A stretch of DNA of 53,689 nt, taken from NCBI GenBank assembly GCA_028293125.1, contig JAQGPJ010000066.1, forward strand, positions 1-53,689. The letters run 5' to 3'. Below are positions 41,895 through 50,176 of this stretch, one piece after another (position 1 is the first letter of the stretch; each line of letters opens with the position of its first letter). Both the position numbers and the translations under genes were made by a program. The DNA is from Verrucomicrobiales bacterium (lineage in GTDB: Bacteria; Verrucomicrobiota; Verrucomicrobiia; Verrucomicrobiales; V1-33). Under the pieces are notes generated by a model, which was not told the DNA's origin, searched no databases, and worked only from the letters and a program-made list of their open reading frames with translations.

Positions 41895-42605
41895 TCAGGT
41901 CAGGACCGGCCATTCCCCGGTGAAAAGACAGGTCCGCCATCCGGCAGCCCGGGCGGGCAGCACATCATTGTCGGCCCGGTCCCCGATCATCAGAATCTGA
42001 TGGGGAGCAATGCCCCGGTCCGCCAGACGGCGCGACAGAAGTTTGAAAACACCCGTGTCCGGTTTGCTGAATCCCTCACGCCAGGACCAGAAGCAAAGCT
42101 CAGGATCAAACATTCCCAGCGGCACACCCGCGTTCCTGAGTTCGCCAAGGGTGTAGAGTTGAGCGTTTGAGGCAATCCCTAGGAGGAGCCCACGTTTCCA
42201 GGCTGTCTGGAGAAACTCCAGCGCCCCAGGCATGACGGCACAGCTCCGCTCCAGCGCGGCATGGGCCAGAAGAAATCCGTCCATCCTGTTCATCCCATTC
42301 AGTGCCGCCAAAGCCGGCGCGGCACGCCTGGCAATATCCCGCCACTCCACCTCGGGAAACTGAATGCCTGCCGCCTTTTTGCAGGCGTGATCCAGCGCTG
42401 TCTCCCGGCGGCAGGCGGCGTTGAATTCCTCCAAGGAGGGGCGGGCCATGCCGGTGGAATCGCCGGATGGAAAGCAATCCCGCCACAACGCCTCCCAACA
42501 CTGTGACGCATCCGGCGGGCCGGGGGTCACATGAAGCAGCGTGTGGTAAACATCCAGAATCACTGCCCTGACCGGCGGCGGCGGTGTGAATGGGAGGAAT
42601 GGCAT
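41895..42605 (-). CDS. HAD-superfamily hydrolase
   Basis: 236 residues from ATG at 42605. Motif I is AVILDVYHTLL (Asp nucleophile; the second Asp of DxD is Tyr, as in some haloacid-dehalogenase-like members). Motif II is GIASNA, Lys is in REGFSKPDTGVFKLL, and motif IV is ILMIGDRADND. The cap is helical (about 30-120). Probable small-molecule phosphatase; substrate unknown. It converges on the OPX gene with a 15-base gap, where a small GCACC/GGTGC hairpin overlaps the OPX stop. Confidence 0.87.
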   Translation of the reverse strand: MPFLPFTPPPPVRAVILDVYHTLLHVTPGPPDASQCWEALWRDCFPSGDSTGMARPSLEEFNAACRRETALDHACKKAAGIQFPEVEWRDIARRAAPALAALNGMNRMDGFLLAHAALERSCAVMPGALEFLQTAWKRGLLLGIASNAQLYTLGELRNAGVPLGMFDPELCFWSWREGFSKPDTGVFKLLSRRLADRGIAPHQILMIGDRADNDVLPARAAGWRTCLFTGEWPVLT

Positions 42606-42661
42606 GGACACAGGATGCGCGGACTGGACCGCAGCGGGAAAATCCGACGGATATTTCCCTC

Positions 42662-43414
42662 TCAGGGATCGCGGCGGCGGAAAACATAAACGCCGTCCTT
42701 CTGCCCAACGAGAGGCGGAATTTTCGTTTTCTCAAACAGATCCGACCCTTCCTTCAGGTTCCACCAAAAATCCACCCAAGGACTGCCATCGGCCTCCGCT
42801 TTGGCCAGCCGCTCTTTGGTCATGCGGAAGGGCAGGCAGTGGACACTGACCTCGTCCTGGCGCTTTCCGCGCAGGGCGGCGTCCACCAGCAGGTAGATCA
42901 CTTCAATAACCGGATCGGTCATGGCGTAGCAGCCGATGGAGACATCCGACCCGTGGACCATCAGGGCGGTGCCGGTGCGGCCATGCTCCTTGTCGAGGGC
43001 ATTGGGAAAACCCAGATTCAAGGAGAGATGGAACTGGGAGGCCGGATTCAGCTGCCGGGCGCTGACGTGGTAAAATCCCTCGGGCGCGATGCCGTCTCCC
43101 TCCTTCAGCTTCGGACCCAGCCCGCCGGGGCCGTAAGTGGCGATGCGCCATTTTTTGAAAAGGACATATCGTCCGCCCATGGCGTCGCGCATCCAGACCT
43201 CCAGTTCCTTCTCCTCCTTGAAGATGCGGATAAAAACCGCTGAACCCGCCTTCAGATGCGCCCTTTTGAGTTCCTCATTCAGCATGGGGGCGACCCGGCG
43301 GCGGACGTGGGCCACGCGGTCGTTCTCCGCTGGCTGCGACCCCCGCGCCTTGCGCAGCAGGAGCACCAGCACCACCAGGATCAGCAGCAGGAGAAGAAGT
43401 TTGACACGGGTCAT
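42662..43414 (-). CDS. L,D-transpeptidase family (YkuD) protein
   Basis: 250 residues from ATG at 43414 (MTRVK followed by a 15-residue Leu/Val-rich helix), so an anchored or exported protein. A much longer open frame runs to 43933 but overlaps the next gene and was rejected. Catalytic segment MVHGSDVSIGCYAMTDP has His154 and Cys162, matching HGx3SxGC. Other features are EVWMRDAMGGRYVLFKKWRI at the start of the domain and EGFYHVSARQLNP. Family members crosslink peptidoglycan (3-3) or attach proteins to it. Confidence 0.88.
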   Translation of the reverse strand: MTRVKLLLLLLILVVLVLLLRKARGSQPAENDRVAHVRRRVAPMLNEELKRAHLKAGSAVFIRIFKEEKELEVWMRDAMGGRYVLFKKWRIATYGPGGLGPKLKEGDGIAPEGFYHVSARQLNPASQFHLSLNLGFPNALDKEHGRTGTALMVHGSDVSIGCYAMTDPVIEVIYLLVDAALRGKRQDEVSVHCLPFRMTKERLAKAEADGSPWVDFWWNLKEGSDLFEKTKIPPLVGQKDGVYVFRRRDP

Positions 43415-43433
43415 GCGGAAAACCGGGACAGTC

Positions 43434-44018
43434 TCAGAAACCGCTGAGAGTGCCAGGCTTTTTGACCGGAGCGGCGGGAGCGGAGCCGGTGCCCGGGGAC
43501 TCCCCGGCGGGGACGGCTGTTTTAGCTTTGGCCCTGGGCAGGGCGGCGGCCATGACTGCCTTCTGGACTCGGATGGCATCCGTCCATTTTTTGGCGGCCA
43601 CCTCCAGCCAGGAGGCGTTTCCGGTGGAGTAAGCGCTGGCGTAGCGGGCCCCATCCCCGTCCACCGCGGGGGCGGTCCAGCAGCGGCGGCCCACATACTC
43701 CTCGGCTTTGCTCCAAAGATGGCCGCCGGCGTTGGATTCCAGCAGCTGCAGTTCCTCATCCGGCGACAGACCGGCTTTGGAGAAGTTGAGGTAGGCCGCC
43801 CTGCCATCAATAAACTCAATGCGCACCCGGATGCCGGCTTTGGCAAAGGAGATGGATTGGGCTCCCTGAAGCAGACCGGTGGTCTCCGCCACCGGCTGGC
43901 CATAGCGGGCGATGCATTCCTCCCGTGTTTCACCCAGACGCGCGCGGGCGGGGCCGGCGGTCAGGAGAAGCCCGGGGATAAAAAGGGAGAGCAGCAGAGA
44001 AAACCGGGGGGAATTCAT
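43434..44018 (-). CDS. Exported protein of unknown function
   Basis: 194 residues from ATG at 44018, with a signal peptide (MNSPRFSLLLSLFIPGLLLT, cleavage near ARA). The body begins LGETREECIARYGQPVAETT, a pattern seen in small periplasmic proteins in which ExxxxRYGxP starts a repeat-like domain. The C-terminus is Ala/Pro/Lys-rich. No enzyme motif was recognised. It lies 19 bases upstream of the L,D-transpeptidase on the same strand, so the two are probably an operon and may both serve the cell envelope. Confidence 0.75.
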   Translation of the reverse strand: MNSPRFSLLLSLFIPGLLLTAGPARARLGETREECIARYGQPVAETTGLLQGAQSISFAKAGIRVRIEFIDGRAAYLNFSKAGLSPDEELQLLESNAGGHLWSKAEEYVGRRCWTAPAVDGDGARYASAYSTGNASWLEVAAKKWTDAIRVQKAVMAAALPRAKAKTAVPAGESPGTGSAPAAPVKKPGTLSGF

Positions 44019-44092
44019 GACGGAAAGGCCAGCCGGGAAATACCGGGACCTTCCGGATCCTGCTCCGGAAACAGGGTCCGGAGCAAGCAAAA

Positions 44093-45163
44093 TCAGCTCA
44101 CGGGCAGTACGGTGAAATCCGCGCCCTCGACCGTCAGTCCCGGCCCGAATGCCAGGGCATGCCCCTGCCGGGGCTCTGGTCCGGCCCCCTCCAGCAGCCG
44201 CTCCACTGCGAACATGATGGTGGCGGAGGACATATTCCCGAAATCCCGCAGCACACTCCGGGAAACCTCCATCTGGCGGTCCGTCAGACGGTAGTGGTCC
44301 TGCAGGGCGTCAAGAATGAGCCGCCCTCCGGGGTGCAGCGCCCAGACATCATCCGGCCCGGCCTGCGCGCAGCCGCCGGCGGCTTGGGGCTGGCGGGCGA
44401 GAAACTGCCGGATCTTCACCGGCACCCGGGCATCCAGCGTCATGGCGAACCCCTGATCCTCCACCACCCAGGCCATGCGGTCGGCATCCGCCAGGCTGAG
44501 GGCGGAGAAGCAGTTGTCCAGCCGCAGGCCGGATGCCTCTGATGTGATCAGGGAGGCCGCCGCCCCGTCCGCGAAAAGACAGAACGACACCAGCCGGTCA
44601 AAGAATTCCGTCTCCTGAAGATGAAGGCTGCACAGCTCCACATTCACCATGAGCACCCGGGCGGAGGGATCCGCCAGGACGGTCTCCCGTGCCTGGCGGA
44701 GCCCGGTCAGGGCGGCATAGCAGCCCATGAATCCAATGACCGTGCGTTTCACCGTAGGCGGCAGGCTGCGGTGAAGGATGATGTCGATATCCAGCCCCGG
44801 TGCGTAAAATCCGGTGCAGGTGGTCACAATCAGATGGGTGACCCCCTCCAGCCCGCCGCATTTCCCCGCCAAGGCGTCCACCGCTTGGCAGGCCAGAAGC
44901 GGAGCTTCCTTCCTGAAAACCTCCATACGTCGCCCGGTGGAGGGAAAACCGCCGTATTCGTAAAACGCTCCGCTGCCCGGCGGTCCCAGTGGATGCTCCA
45001 GCACGGTGCGCCGCTCCGCGATGGCGGCATTGGCGGCAATGCCCCGCAGCCTCTCCACCGTGGACTCCGGACGCACCCAGAAGGGGAGGCTGGCGACGAA
45101 TTCCCCGTGCCGGGAGTGGAGCGGGACAGCGGTGGCGACGGCGTTCAGGTGCGGCTGCGGCAT
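44093..45163 (-). CDS. Type III polyketide synthase (chalcone synthase-like)
   Basis: 356 residues from ATG at 45163 (MPQPHLNAVATAVPLHSRHG). Thiolase-fold enzyme with the full triad: Cys148 in GFMGCYAAL, His277 in VWALHPGGRLILDAL, Asn310 in RDFGNMSSATIMF. It condenses an acyl-CoA starter with malonyl-CoA units and cyclises the product; bacterial relatives make alkylresorcinols, pyrones, tetrahydroxynaphthalene or phloroglucinols. No methyltransferase, oxidase or membrane tailoring gene flanks it on the same strand, so the product is not predictable. It is divergent from the cytosine methyltransferase across 105 bases. Confidence 0.93.
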   Translation of the reverse strand: MPQPHLNAVATAVPLHSRHGEFVASLPFWVRPESTVERLRGIAANAAIAERRTVLEHPLGPPGSGAFYEYGGFPSTGRRMEVFRKEAPLLACQAVDALAGKCGGLEGVTHLIVTTCTGFYAPGLDIDIILHRSLPPTVKRTVIGFMGCYAALTGLRQARETVLADPSARVLMVNVELCSLHLQETEFFDRLVSFCLFADGAAASLITSEASGLRLDNCFSALSLADADRMAWVVEDQGFAMTLDARVPVKIRQFLARQPQAAGGCAQAGPDDVWALHPGGRLILDALQDHYRLTDRQMEVSRSVLRDFGNMSSATIMFAVERLLEGAGPEPRQGHALAFGPGLTVEGADFTVLPVS

Positions 45164-45268
45164 GAAATTGAAGGGAATAAAAAGGCGGAAGGGGCAGCGC
45201 GGGAAAGGTCCGGCGGGTTCCCGGTCAAATCTGTTGCCGATTTCCTTACGTCCGCCACGGTGCGGAGT

Positions 45269-46363
45269 ATGCCAGGACCCCGCCCCGCCCGCCATTCATC
45301 CGCTCTGTCCGCCGCCGCCGGCGGCAAGCCCCGGCGGTTTATTGACCTGTTCTGTGGCATTGGCGGATTCCGTCTGGCCTTTGAGCGGCTGGGGGCGAAG
45401 TGCGTTTTCTCCTCGGACTGGGATAAATTCTCCCGGGAGACCTACACCGCCAATTTCGGCGAAACCCCCTGTGGCGACATTCGCGCCGTGGCCGCGGAGG
45501 AGGTGCCGGCGCACGAAATTCTGTGCGGCGGTTTTCCCTGCCAGCCCTTCAGCCTGGCGGGGGTGTCCAAGAAAAAAAGCCTGGGCCGCAGCCACGGCTT
45601 TGACGATGCGCGGCAGGGCAATCTGTTTTTTGAAATCACCCGCCTGCTGAAACACCATCGACCGGCGGCGTTCGTGCTGGAGAACGTCAAAAACCTGCAA
45701 AGCCACGACCAGGGCCGCACTTTCGGCGTGATCCACCGCACCCTGACCGAAGAGCTGGGTTACACGGTGCATCACCGGATCATCGATGCCCGGGCCTGGG
45801 TCCCCCAGCATCGGGAGCGCATTTTCCTGGTGGGCTTCCGCGATCCCCGAAGCTTCAGCTTTCCCGTGCCGCCCCCGCAGGGACCGGTGCTGCGGTCCAT
45901 TCTGGAGCGCAATCCACCGGACAAATACATCCTGACGGACAAGCTGTGGCAGTATCTGCTGGGCTACGCCGCCAAACACGCGGCCCGGGGCAATGGCTTC
46001 GGATGCAGTGTCTTCGACGGCACCGGCGTGGCCCGCACCCTCAGCGCCCGCTATTACAAGGATGGCAGCGAAATCCTCATCAGCCGCGGGGCCGGATGCA
46101 ATCCCCGGCGTCTGACGCCCCGCGAGTGCGCCCGGCTGATGGGCTATCCCGACAGCTATCAAATCCCTGTCAGCGACACCCAGGCCTACCGGCAGTTCGG
46201 CAACAGTGTGGCCGTGCCGGTGGTCGCCGTCCTTGCGGAGAGCGTGATGGCGGCGCTGGACAGACCGGTGGGTTCCCTGGATAAAAATCCGGCGGAACTG
46301 AGCATGGTTCCTGCGAGCGGAGCCTTCCCGCAGCCGACTGCTGTGCCGCTGGGAACATCCTGA
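45269..46363 (+). CDS. DNA (cytosine-5)-methyltransferase, Dcm-like, orphan
   Basis: 364 residues from ATG at 45269; an open extension to 44621 is antisense to the PKS and was ignored. C5-methyltransferase motifs in order: I FIDLFCGIGGFRLAF, IV CGGFPCQPFS (catalytic Cys91), VI FVLENVKNL, VIII HRERIFLVGF, X YRQFGNSVAVPVV. The target-recognition region contains GVARTLSARYYKDGSEILIS and RRLTPRECARLMGYPDSYQI, which closely resemble the corresponding part of E. coli Dcm (from memory), so a CCWGG-like site is possible but unproven. No endonuclease or Vsr gene is adjacent. Confidence 0.92.
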   Translation: MPGPRPARHSSALSAAAGGKPRRFIDLFCGIGGFRLAFERLGAKCVFSSDWDKFSRETYTANFGETPCGDIRAVAAEEVPAHEILCGGFPCQPFSLAGVSKKKSLGRSHGFDDARQGNLFFEITRLLKHHRPAAFVLENVKNLQSHDQGRTFGVIHRTLTEELGYTVHHRIIDARAWVPQHRERIFLVGFRDPRSFSFPVPPPQGPVLRSILERNPPDKYILTDKLWQYLLGYAAKHAARGNGFGCSVFDGTGVARTLSARYYKDGSEILISRGAGCNPRRLTPRECARLMGYPDSYQIPVSDTQAYRQFGNSVAVPVVAVLAESVMAALDRPVGSLDKNPAELSMVPASGAFPQPTAVPLGTS

Positions 46364-46436
46364 GTTTTGCTGTCGCCAAGTCCTCCTTCCCACTGCCATC
46401 CATCCGCTTTTTTCTCTGATTCAACCTGTCAAAGCC

Positions 46437-47225
46437 ATGAACCGCCGCCACGCCCTTGCTCTGCTCAGCGCCGCCGGCGCACCGTTTGCCGCCTGCTCCC
46501 CCAAAAAGGATAATTCCTTGGTGGTGGGCATGGACATGACCTACCCGCCCTTTGAATTCAAGAATGAGAAAGGCGAGCCCGACGGCGTGGATGTGCGCAT
46601 GGCGGAGGATCTGGCCAAATACCTCGGTCGTCCATTGAAGCTGGAATCCTATGCCTTCGAGGGTTTGATCCCGGCGCTGCAGGCGGGAAAAATCGATCTT
46701 ATTATCTCCGGCATGACGCAGAATGAGACGCGGAAAAAATCCATCGCCTTTTCTGATCCCTACGCCTTCACCGCTCTTGCCATGCTCGTGGCCAAAGACT
46801 CCTCCATTCAAAGCATCGATGATGTGAAAAAGCCCGGGAGCCGGATCGCTGCCAAAATCGGAACCACCGGGGAATCCTGGGCGCGCGCCAATCTGCCGGA
46901 AGCCAAAGTCACGGCACTTGAATCCGAAGCGATCTGCGCACTGGAGGTCGCCCAGGGACGCGCCGACGCTTTTCTCTATGACCAGCTCAGCATTTTCCGT
47001 TACTACAAATCCAACCCGTCCACCACCCGAGCCATTCTCAAGCCATTTGTGGAGGAGTCATGGTCAATTGGGATCCGTCAGGGCAATGAGGAGCTGAAGT
47101 CAAAAGTGAACACCTTTCTGAAGCATTACCGCGGGTCCGGCGCTTTCACCAAACTGGGCGATACCTATCTCGCCGAGGAGAGAAAGCTGCTTGAGGAGAT
47201 GAAGCAGCCTTTTATTCTGCGCTGA
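46437..47225 (+). CDS. Polar amino-acid ABC transporter, solute-binding lipoprotein
   Basis: 262 residues with a lipoprotein-type signal (MNRRHALALLSAAGAPFAAC, Cys20). SBP_bac_3 fold: VVGMDMTYPPFEFKNEKGEP, then VDVRMAEDLAKYLGRPLKLE, FEGLIPALQAGKIDLIISGM, the typical FSDPYAFTALAMLV, and KIGTTGESWA. It captures an amino acid in the periplasm and delivers it to a HisM/GlnP-type permease. The only such permease and ATPase in the window are at 3886-5473, about 41 kb away. It follows the methyltransferase gene by 73 bases on the same strand but is functionally unrelated. Confidence 0.92.
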   Translation: MNRRHALALLSAAGAPFAACSPKKDNSLVVGMDMTYPPFEFKNEKGEPDGVDVRMAEDLAKYLGRPLKLESYAFEGLIPALQAGKIDLIISGMTQNETRKKSIAFSDPYAFTALAMLVAKDSSIQSIDDVKKPGSRIAAKIGTTGESWARANLPEAKVTALESEAICALEVAQGRADAFLYDQLSIFRYYKSNPSTTRAILKPFVEESWSIGIRQGNEELKSKVNTFLKHYRGSGAFTKLGDTYLAEERKLLEEMKQPFILR

Positions 47226-47245
47226 CCGCTGTTCCGGGGAACGAA

Positions 47246-47288
47246 GGAAAAATCAACTCCTTCCGCAAAACCACAGGAGGAGGAGTTG
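47246..47288 (-). terminator. Intrinsic terminator on the minus strand
   Basis: CAACTCCT (47254-47261) is the exact reverse complement of AGGAGTTG (47281-47288), with a 19-base loop. Read on the minus strand the stem is followed directly by ATTTTTCC. It sits 47 bases downstream of the small minus-strand gene ending at 47335 and after the convergent solute-binding-protein gene, so it may serve both directions. Confidence 0.5.
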
Positions 47289-47334
47289 GATCAGCGGATG
47301 GAAATGGCTTTGAAACGCTTGCGCCTGGAAGGAC

Positions 47335-47598
47335 TCAATGAGATCCGGCAGTGGCACGCAGATCATTGCTGCGCAAGCGGTGCCGCATGCACTCCTTCAA
47401 AACTTCAGGTTTGACTTCCCCCTCCAAGTCCAGCAGGCAGGACTCCATGGCATCCACAACGGCGGCGCGCGGATAATCGTGAAACTCGCACTGGATGGTG
47501 TCGATGACAGCAACGGTATGCTGCGAGGGAAGGGACCCGCCCCCTCCGCCTGCAAAAGTTGGAACCGGAGCCTCGTCGGGAGCGAATAATGTTTTCAT
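47335..47598 (-). CDS. Small hypothetical protein
   Basis: 87 residues, ATG at 47598. N-terminus MKTLFAPDEAPVPTFAGGGG, then a charged helical part: CEFHDYPRAAVVDAMESCLL and EVKPEVLKECMRHRLR. There is no signal peptide, membrane helix or known domain. Support for it being real comes from natural composition in the second half and a minus-strand terminator-like hairpin with a T-tract 47 bases downstream. No clear ribosome-binding site. The 220 bases upstream (47599-47818) show no gene. Confidence 0.5.
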   Translation of the reverse strand: MKTLFAPDEAPVPTFAGGGGGSLPSQHTVAVIDTIQCEFHDYPRAAVVDAMESCLLDLEGEVKPEVLKECMRHRLRSNDLRATAGSH

Positions 47599-47818
47599 GG
47601 GTTACGATTGCAGTTCAGAAGCGTTTTTTGGGTGGATCGGAAGTCTTGACCGGGAAAGCGCGGTGTGTGGCGGGAACCCGGATCTGATTCTGCAATCCTT
47701 GTGCCGGCTTCTTTTCCCCCGCTAAGTGATCCGTTTCCTCCACGGACGCATGCAGATTGCGGCAAATTATGGAAGAAGAGCGGCTTTCCGCAATTGGCTT
47801 CCAAATGCTTCGTTCCGC

Positions 47819-48478
47819 CTACCTGTTAAGCGGGGATTCATCATAATTTATCAGCAAATCCTGAGGATTGTCGTAAATTCCGGCAGCCTCCAGCAAGGTG
47901 ATTTCGGGAAATCCTCCGCTGCGTAAAGCGATACTTCCCAAACCCGCACGGGCTGCGGCCTCAATATCGTAGGGGGTGTCCCCTACGCAGATAACCTCCC
48001 TTGGCGGTGGATGACCGAGCTGCCCCAGCACGTTTTCATAAATATCCGGTTCCGGTTTGGTGCGGTTCACACTGCCGGCGCAGGTTTCGGCATCCACCAG
48101 ATCCCCAATGCCCGCGCAGGCTTTGAGGGCACCCAGTTCCTCCTTCTCCGCCGAGGTGGCGAGGGCAATGCGCCGGCCGTCCCGACGGATGCGCTCAAAG
48201 AGCTCACGCACGCCAGCGAAAGCCTTGATGGAATGAAAATAGCGTTTGCGGAAAATCTCCCCCTTCCGCTTTCCCAGCGCTTCGCCAAATTCCCCGATCT
48301 CCTCCTGGGAGAGAAAAACTGGCAACAAGTTTTCCAGTCCTTTGCCAATCTGCATCCGGATTTCGGAATGCGGCACACTGCGGCCAAATTCAGTAAAGGC
48401 ATCCTGAAAAGCGGAGGCATGCTGGTCCACGGAGTCCACGAGCGTGCCGTCCACGTCAAATACAACACAGGTGATCAT
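47819..48478 (-). CDS. HAD-superfamily phosphatase (phosphoglycolate-phosphatase-like)
   Basis: 219 residues from ATG at 48478 (MITCVVFDVDGTLVDSVDQH), beginning at motif I DVDGT. Motif II is ALATSAEKEE, Lys is in NRTKPEPDIYENVL, and motif IV is VICVGDTPYDIEAA. The cap is of the helical C1 type (about 15-80), as in phosphoglycolate phosphatase and beta-phosphoglucomutase. Cytosolic; the substrate cannot be told from sequence. It lies 79 bases downstream of the DJ-1/PfpI gene on the same strand. Confidence 0.9.
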   Translation of the reverse strand: MITCVVFDVDGTLVDSVDQHASAFQDAFTEFGRSVPHSEIRMQIGKGLENLLPVFLSQEEIGEFGEALGKRKGEIFRKRYFHSIKAFAGVRELFERIRRDGRRIALATSAEKEELGALKACAGIGDLVDAETCAGSVNRTKPEPDIYENVLGQLGHPPPREVICVGDTPYDIEAAARAGLGSIALRSGGFPEITLLEAAGIYDNPQDLLINYDESPLNR

Positions 48479-48556
48479 AAGGGGGCAGTTGTCCAAAGGG
48501 TCCCGCCTGCGCTGATGGCAGCCTGCCACAACGGGTCCGGGACCGGGATGGAAGTT

Positions 48557-49156
48557 TCAGATGGTGAGGGCCGCGTGGGTGGTTTCAGCGAATTCCTCAA
48601 CCGCTTTGCGACAGAAGGCCGGCAGGTCATCCGGTTTGCGGCTGGTGATCAGCCCGTGGTCACAAACGACCTCGTCATCCACCCAAATGCCACCGGCATT
48701 GATGATGTCGGTGCGAAGGCTGGGCCAGGAGGTCACGGTGCGGCGCTCCAGCACACCAGCCTCCACCAGTATCCACGGAGCGTGGCAGATGGCGGCCACA
48801 GCTTTGCCCTGCCGGAAAAAGTCCCGCACAAACTCCACAGCGGAGGGCACCAGGCGCAGAGTATCCGGATTGGCCACCCCGCCGGGCAGCACCAAGCCAT
48901 CATAATCCAAGGCGGATGCCTTTTCCAAAGTGGTGTCCACCTCGAAGTGGTCACCTTTTTTGTCGTGGTGCATGCCTTGGATCAGGCCAGCCTCCACGGA
49001 CACCAGTTCCGGAGTGCCTCCGGCGGCCAGCACGGCTTTCCAAGGCCCCACCAGTTCGGACTGCTCAAAACCGTCAGTGGCCAGAAAGGCAATCGTCTTT
49101 CCTTTCAGACGGCTGTTCTGAGGAGAATTCAGATGCGGGTCAGGAGGGCGGTTCAT
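48557..49156 (-). CDS. DJ-1/PfpI family protein
   Basis: 199 residues, ATG at 49156. Class I glutamine-amidotransferase-like fold: KTIAFLATDGFEQSELVGPW, YDGLVLPGG, and the nucleophile elbow AAICHAPWIL with Cys124. His125 follows the Cys, as in PfpI/YhbO proteins, and the acidic partner is in DGFEQSEL. Members act in stress defence, including as putative deglycases or general chaperone-like enzymes. The first 18 residues are a hydrophilic extension. It may be cotranscribed with the HAD phosphatase downstream. Confidence 0.92.
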   Translation of the reverse strand: MNRPPDPHLNSPQNSRLKGKTIAFLATDGFEQSELVGPWKAVLAAGGTPELVSVEAGLIQGMHHDKKGDHFEVDTTLEKASALDYDGLVLPGGVANPDTLRLVPSAVEFVRDFFRQGKAVAAICHAPWILVEAGVLERRTVTSWPSLRTDIINAGGIWVDDEVVCDHGLITSRKPDDLPAFCRKAVEEFAETTHAALTI

Positions 49157-49588
49157 GGTTCAGGAGTTAGTTGTGGGTTGCGGAAAGTGATGCCTAGTAT
49201 CCGGAAATTACGTTGGCTGTGGCAAGGTGCCTGCTGCTGGCAGGCTTTTCCTTTTGCAGAATGCATGCCCCTTCATTTCATCGGAAGAAGCCTGGTTCTC
49301 CCCATGCAAAATGCGCCTTGCGCGGATCAGCCCCGCTGCCAAACGCCAGCCCGGGAGCCGCAGTGGAAAGCAGGACGCTGACACTGCGCAAACGGAATGA
49401 AGGGTAACCGGTTCCGCCATAACTCCGCACCCCATGCGTCTCTCTGGGTGCATTTTCGGGAATTTGTCAGGAAACCGCAGCCCGCGCCGTGCCAGCGCTC
49501 CGCAGCCCGGGCCCGAAATTCCGCTGGCGGAGCACATGAGGACACCGGGCGCAGCCTCCGCCGGCTGCCGGCACCCGGGGATATGAAA
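49157..49588. other. Intergenic stretch with a terminator-like hairpin
   Basis: 432 bases between the DJ-1/PfpI start and the EpsI end. No convincing gene on either strand; the longest open frames have shadow composition. It contains one plus-strand hairpin followed by a T-rich tract (49229-49255, listed separately). The promoter of the PfpI gene should lie at its left end, but no clear hexamers were found. Confidence 0.4.
49229..49255 (+). terminator. Terminator-like hairpin without an upstream plus-strand gene
   Basis: GCCTGC (49229-49234), loop TGCTG, GCAGGC (49240-49245), then TTTTCCTTTT. The shape is that of an intrinsic terminator on the plus strand, but the nearest plus-strand gene ends 2 kb to the left. 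A short untranslated RNA starting near 49157-49200 is one explanation; TTGTGG and TAGTAT lie 18 bases apart just upstream. Confidence 0.35.
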
Positions 49589-50176
49589 TTAGAGATTCTT
49601 GAGAGGCCCCCAGGTTTTGAGGAGCTGCTGCCAGTTAATGGTAGCTCCATCCGGAGCGGCAAGAATGACTAGGATCGGCTCACTGCCGCTTTTTCCAAAA
49701 GTCAGCCGGCGCAGCGTGGTGGTGGTCCAGTAGGTGGTGGGGGAACTGAACTGACGGGCTCCGTCCGTGAACCAGTACACGGCCTCCGTGGTTTTGCCGT
49801 CCTTCTCCAGCTTCACCAATGAGGCATCGCCCTTGTTCAGGGCGATCGGGGTTTGAGAAAGAATTCTCCAGCCTGCCCCTTGGAAGCAGAAACGGGGGTC
49901 ATGAATGGCATGGCGGTCCCCCGTGCCATCAATGGCCGTCATCATGACCGCCTGGCCACCGACGGAGGCAATGCGCTTGACGACTCTGGCCCGGCTGAAG
50001 ATTTCCACTTCAGAGGGATCCAGATCGACATTCTGAGTCTGCACTCCTTCGGAGACTGCAGGCAGGCTGTCCAGTCGGGCCGAGGCATCGGACAAAGGCA
50101 CAAACTGCCACAATGCCCCCAGAATCAGGGCGATGGCGAGAACAATCCAAACGAGACGCGGACGGGTGGTTTTCAT
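49589..50176 (-). CDS. epsI: EpsI-family exosortase-associated protein
   Basis: 195 residues from ATG at 50176 (MKTTRPRLVWIVLAIALILG), one N-terminal membrane helix and a periplasmic domain. HDPRFCFQGAGWRILSQTPI matches the H-x-P-x-x-C-x-x-G-x-G-W core of EpsI/DUF3485 proteins, and VYWFTDGARQFSSPTTYW the later YWF segment. EpsI domains accompany or are fused to exosortases in exopolysaccharide/PEP-CTERM systems; their biochemical role is not settled. The start overlaps the previous stop (ATGA at 50173-50176), which fixes it against the longer open frame to 50344. Confidence 0.85.
   Translation of the reverse strand: MKTTRPRLVWIVLAIALILGALWQFVPLSDASARLDSLPAVSEGVQTQNVDLDPSEVEIFSRARVVKRIASVGGQAVMMTAIDGTGDRHAIHDPRFCFQGAGWRILSQTPIALNKGDASLVKLEKDGKTTEAVYWFTDGARQFSSPTTYWTTTTLRRLTFGKSGSEPILVILAAPDGATINWQQLLKTWGPLKNL

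Noticed and set aside
42662-43933. 423-codon version of the L,D-transpeptidase
   Set aside because: The extra N-terminal 170 residues overlap the next gene in another frame and are Pro/Arg-rich. The ATG at 43414 begins a clean signal anchor.
44621-46363. 580-codon version of the cytosine methyltransferase
   Set aside because: The extension is antisense to the PKS gene. Motif I begins about 24 residues after the ATG at 45269, which is the normal length.
47756-47794. ATTGCGG/CCGCAAT inverted repeat
   Set aside because: Seven-base arms 25 bases apart with no nearby gene start on either strand to regulate; likely chance.
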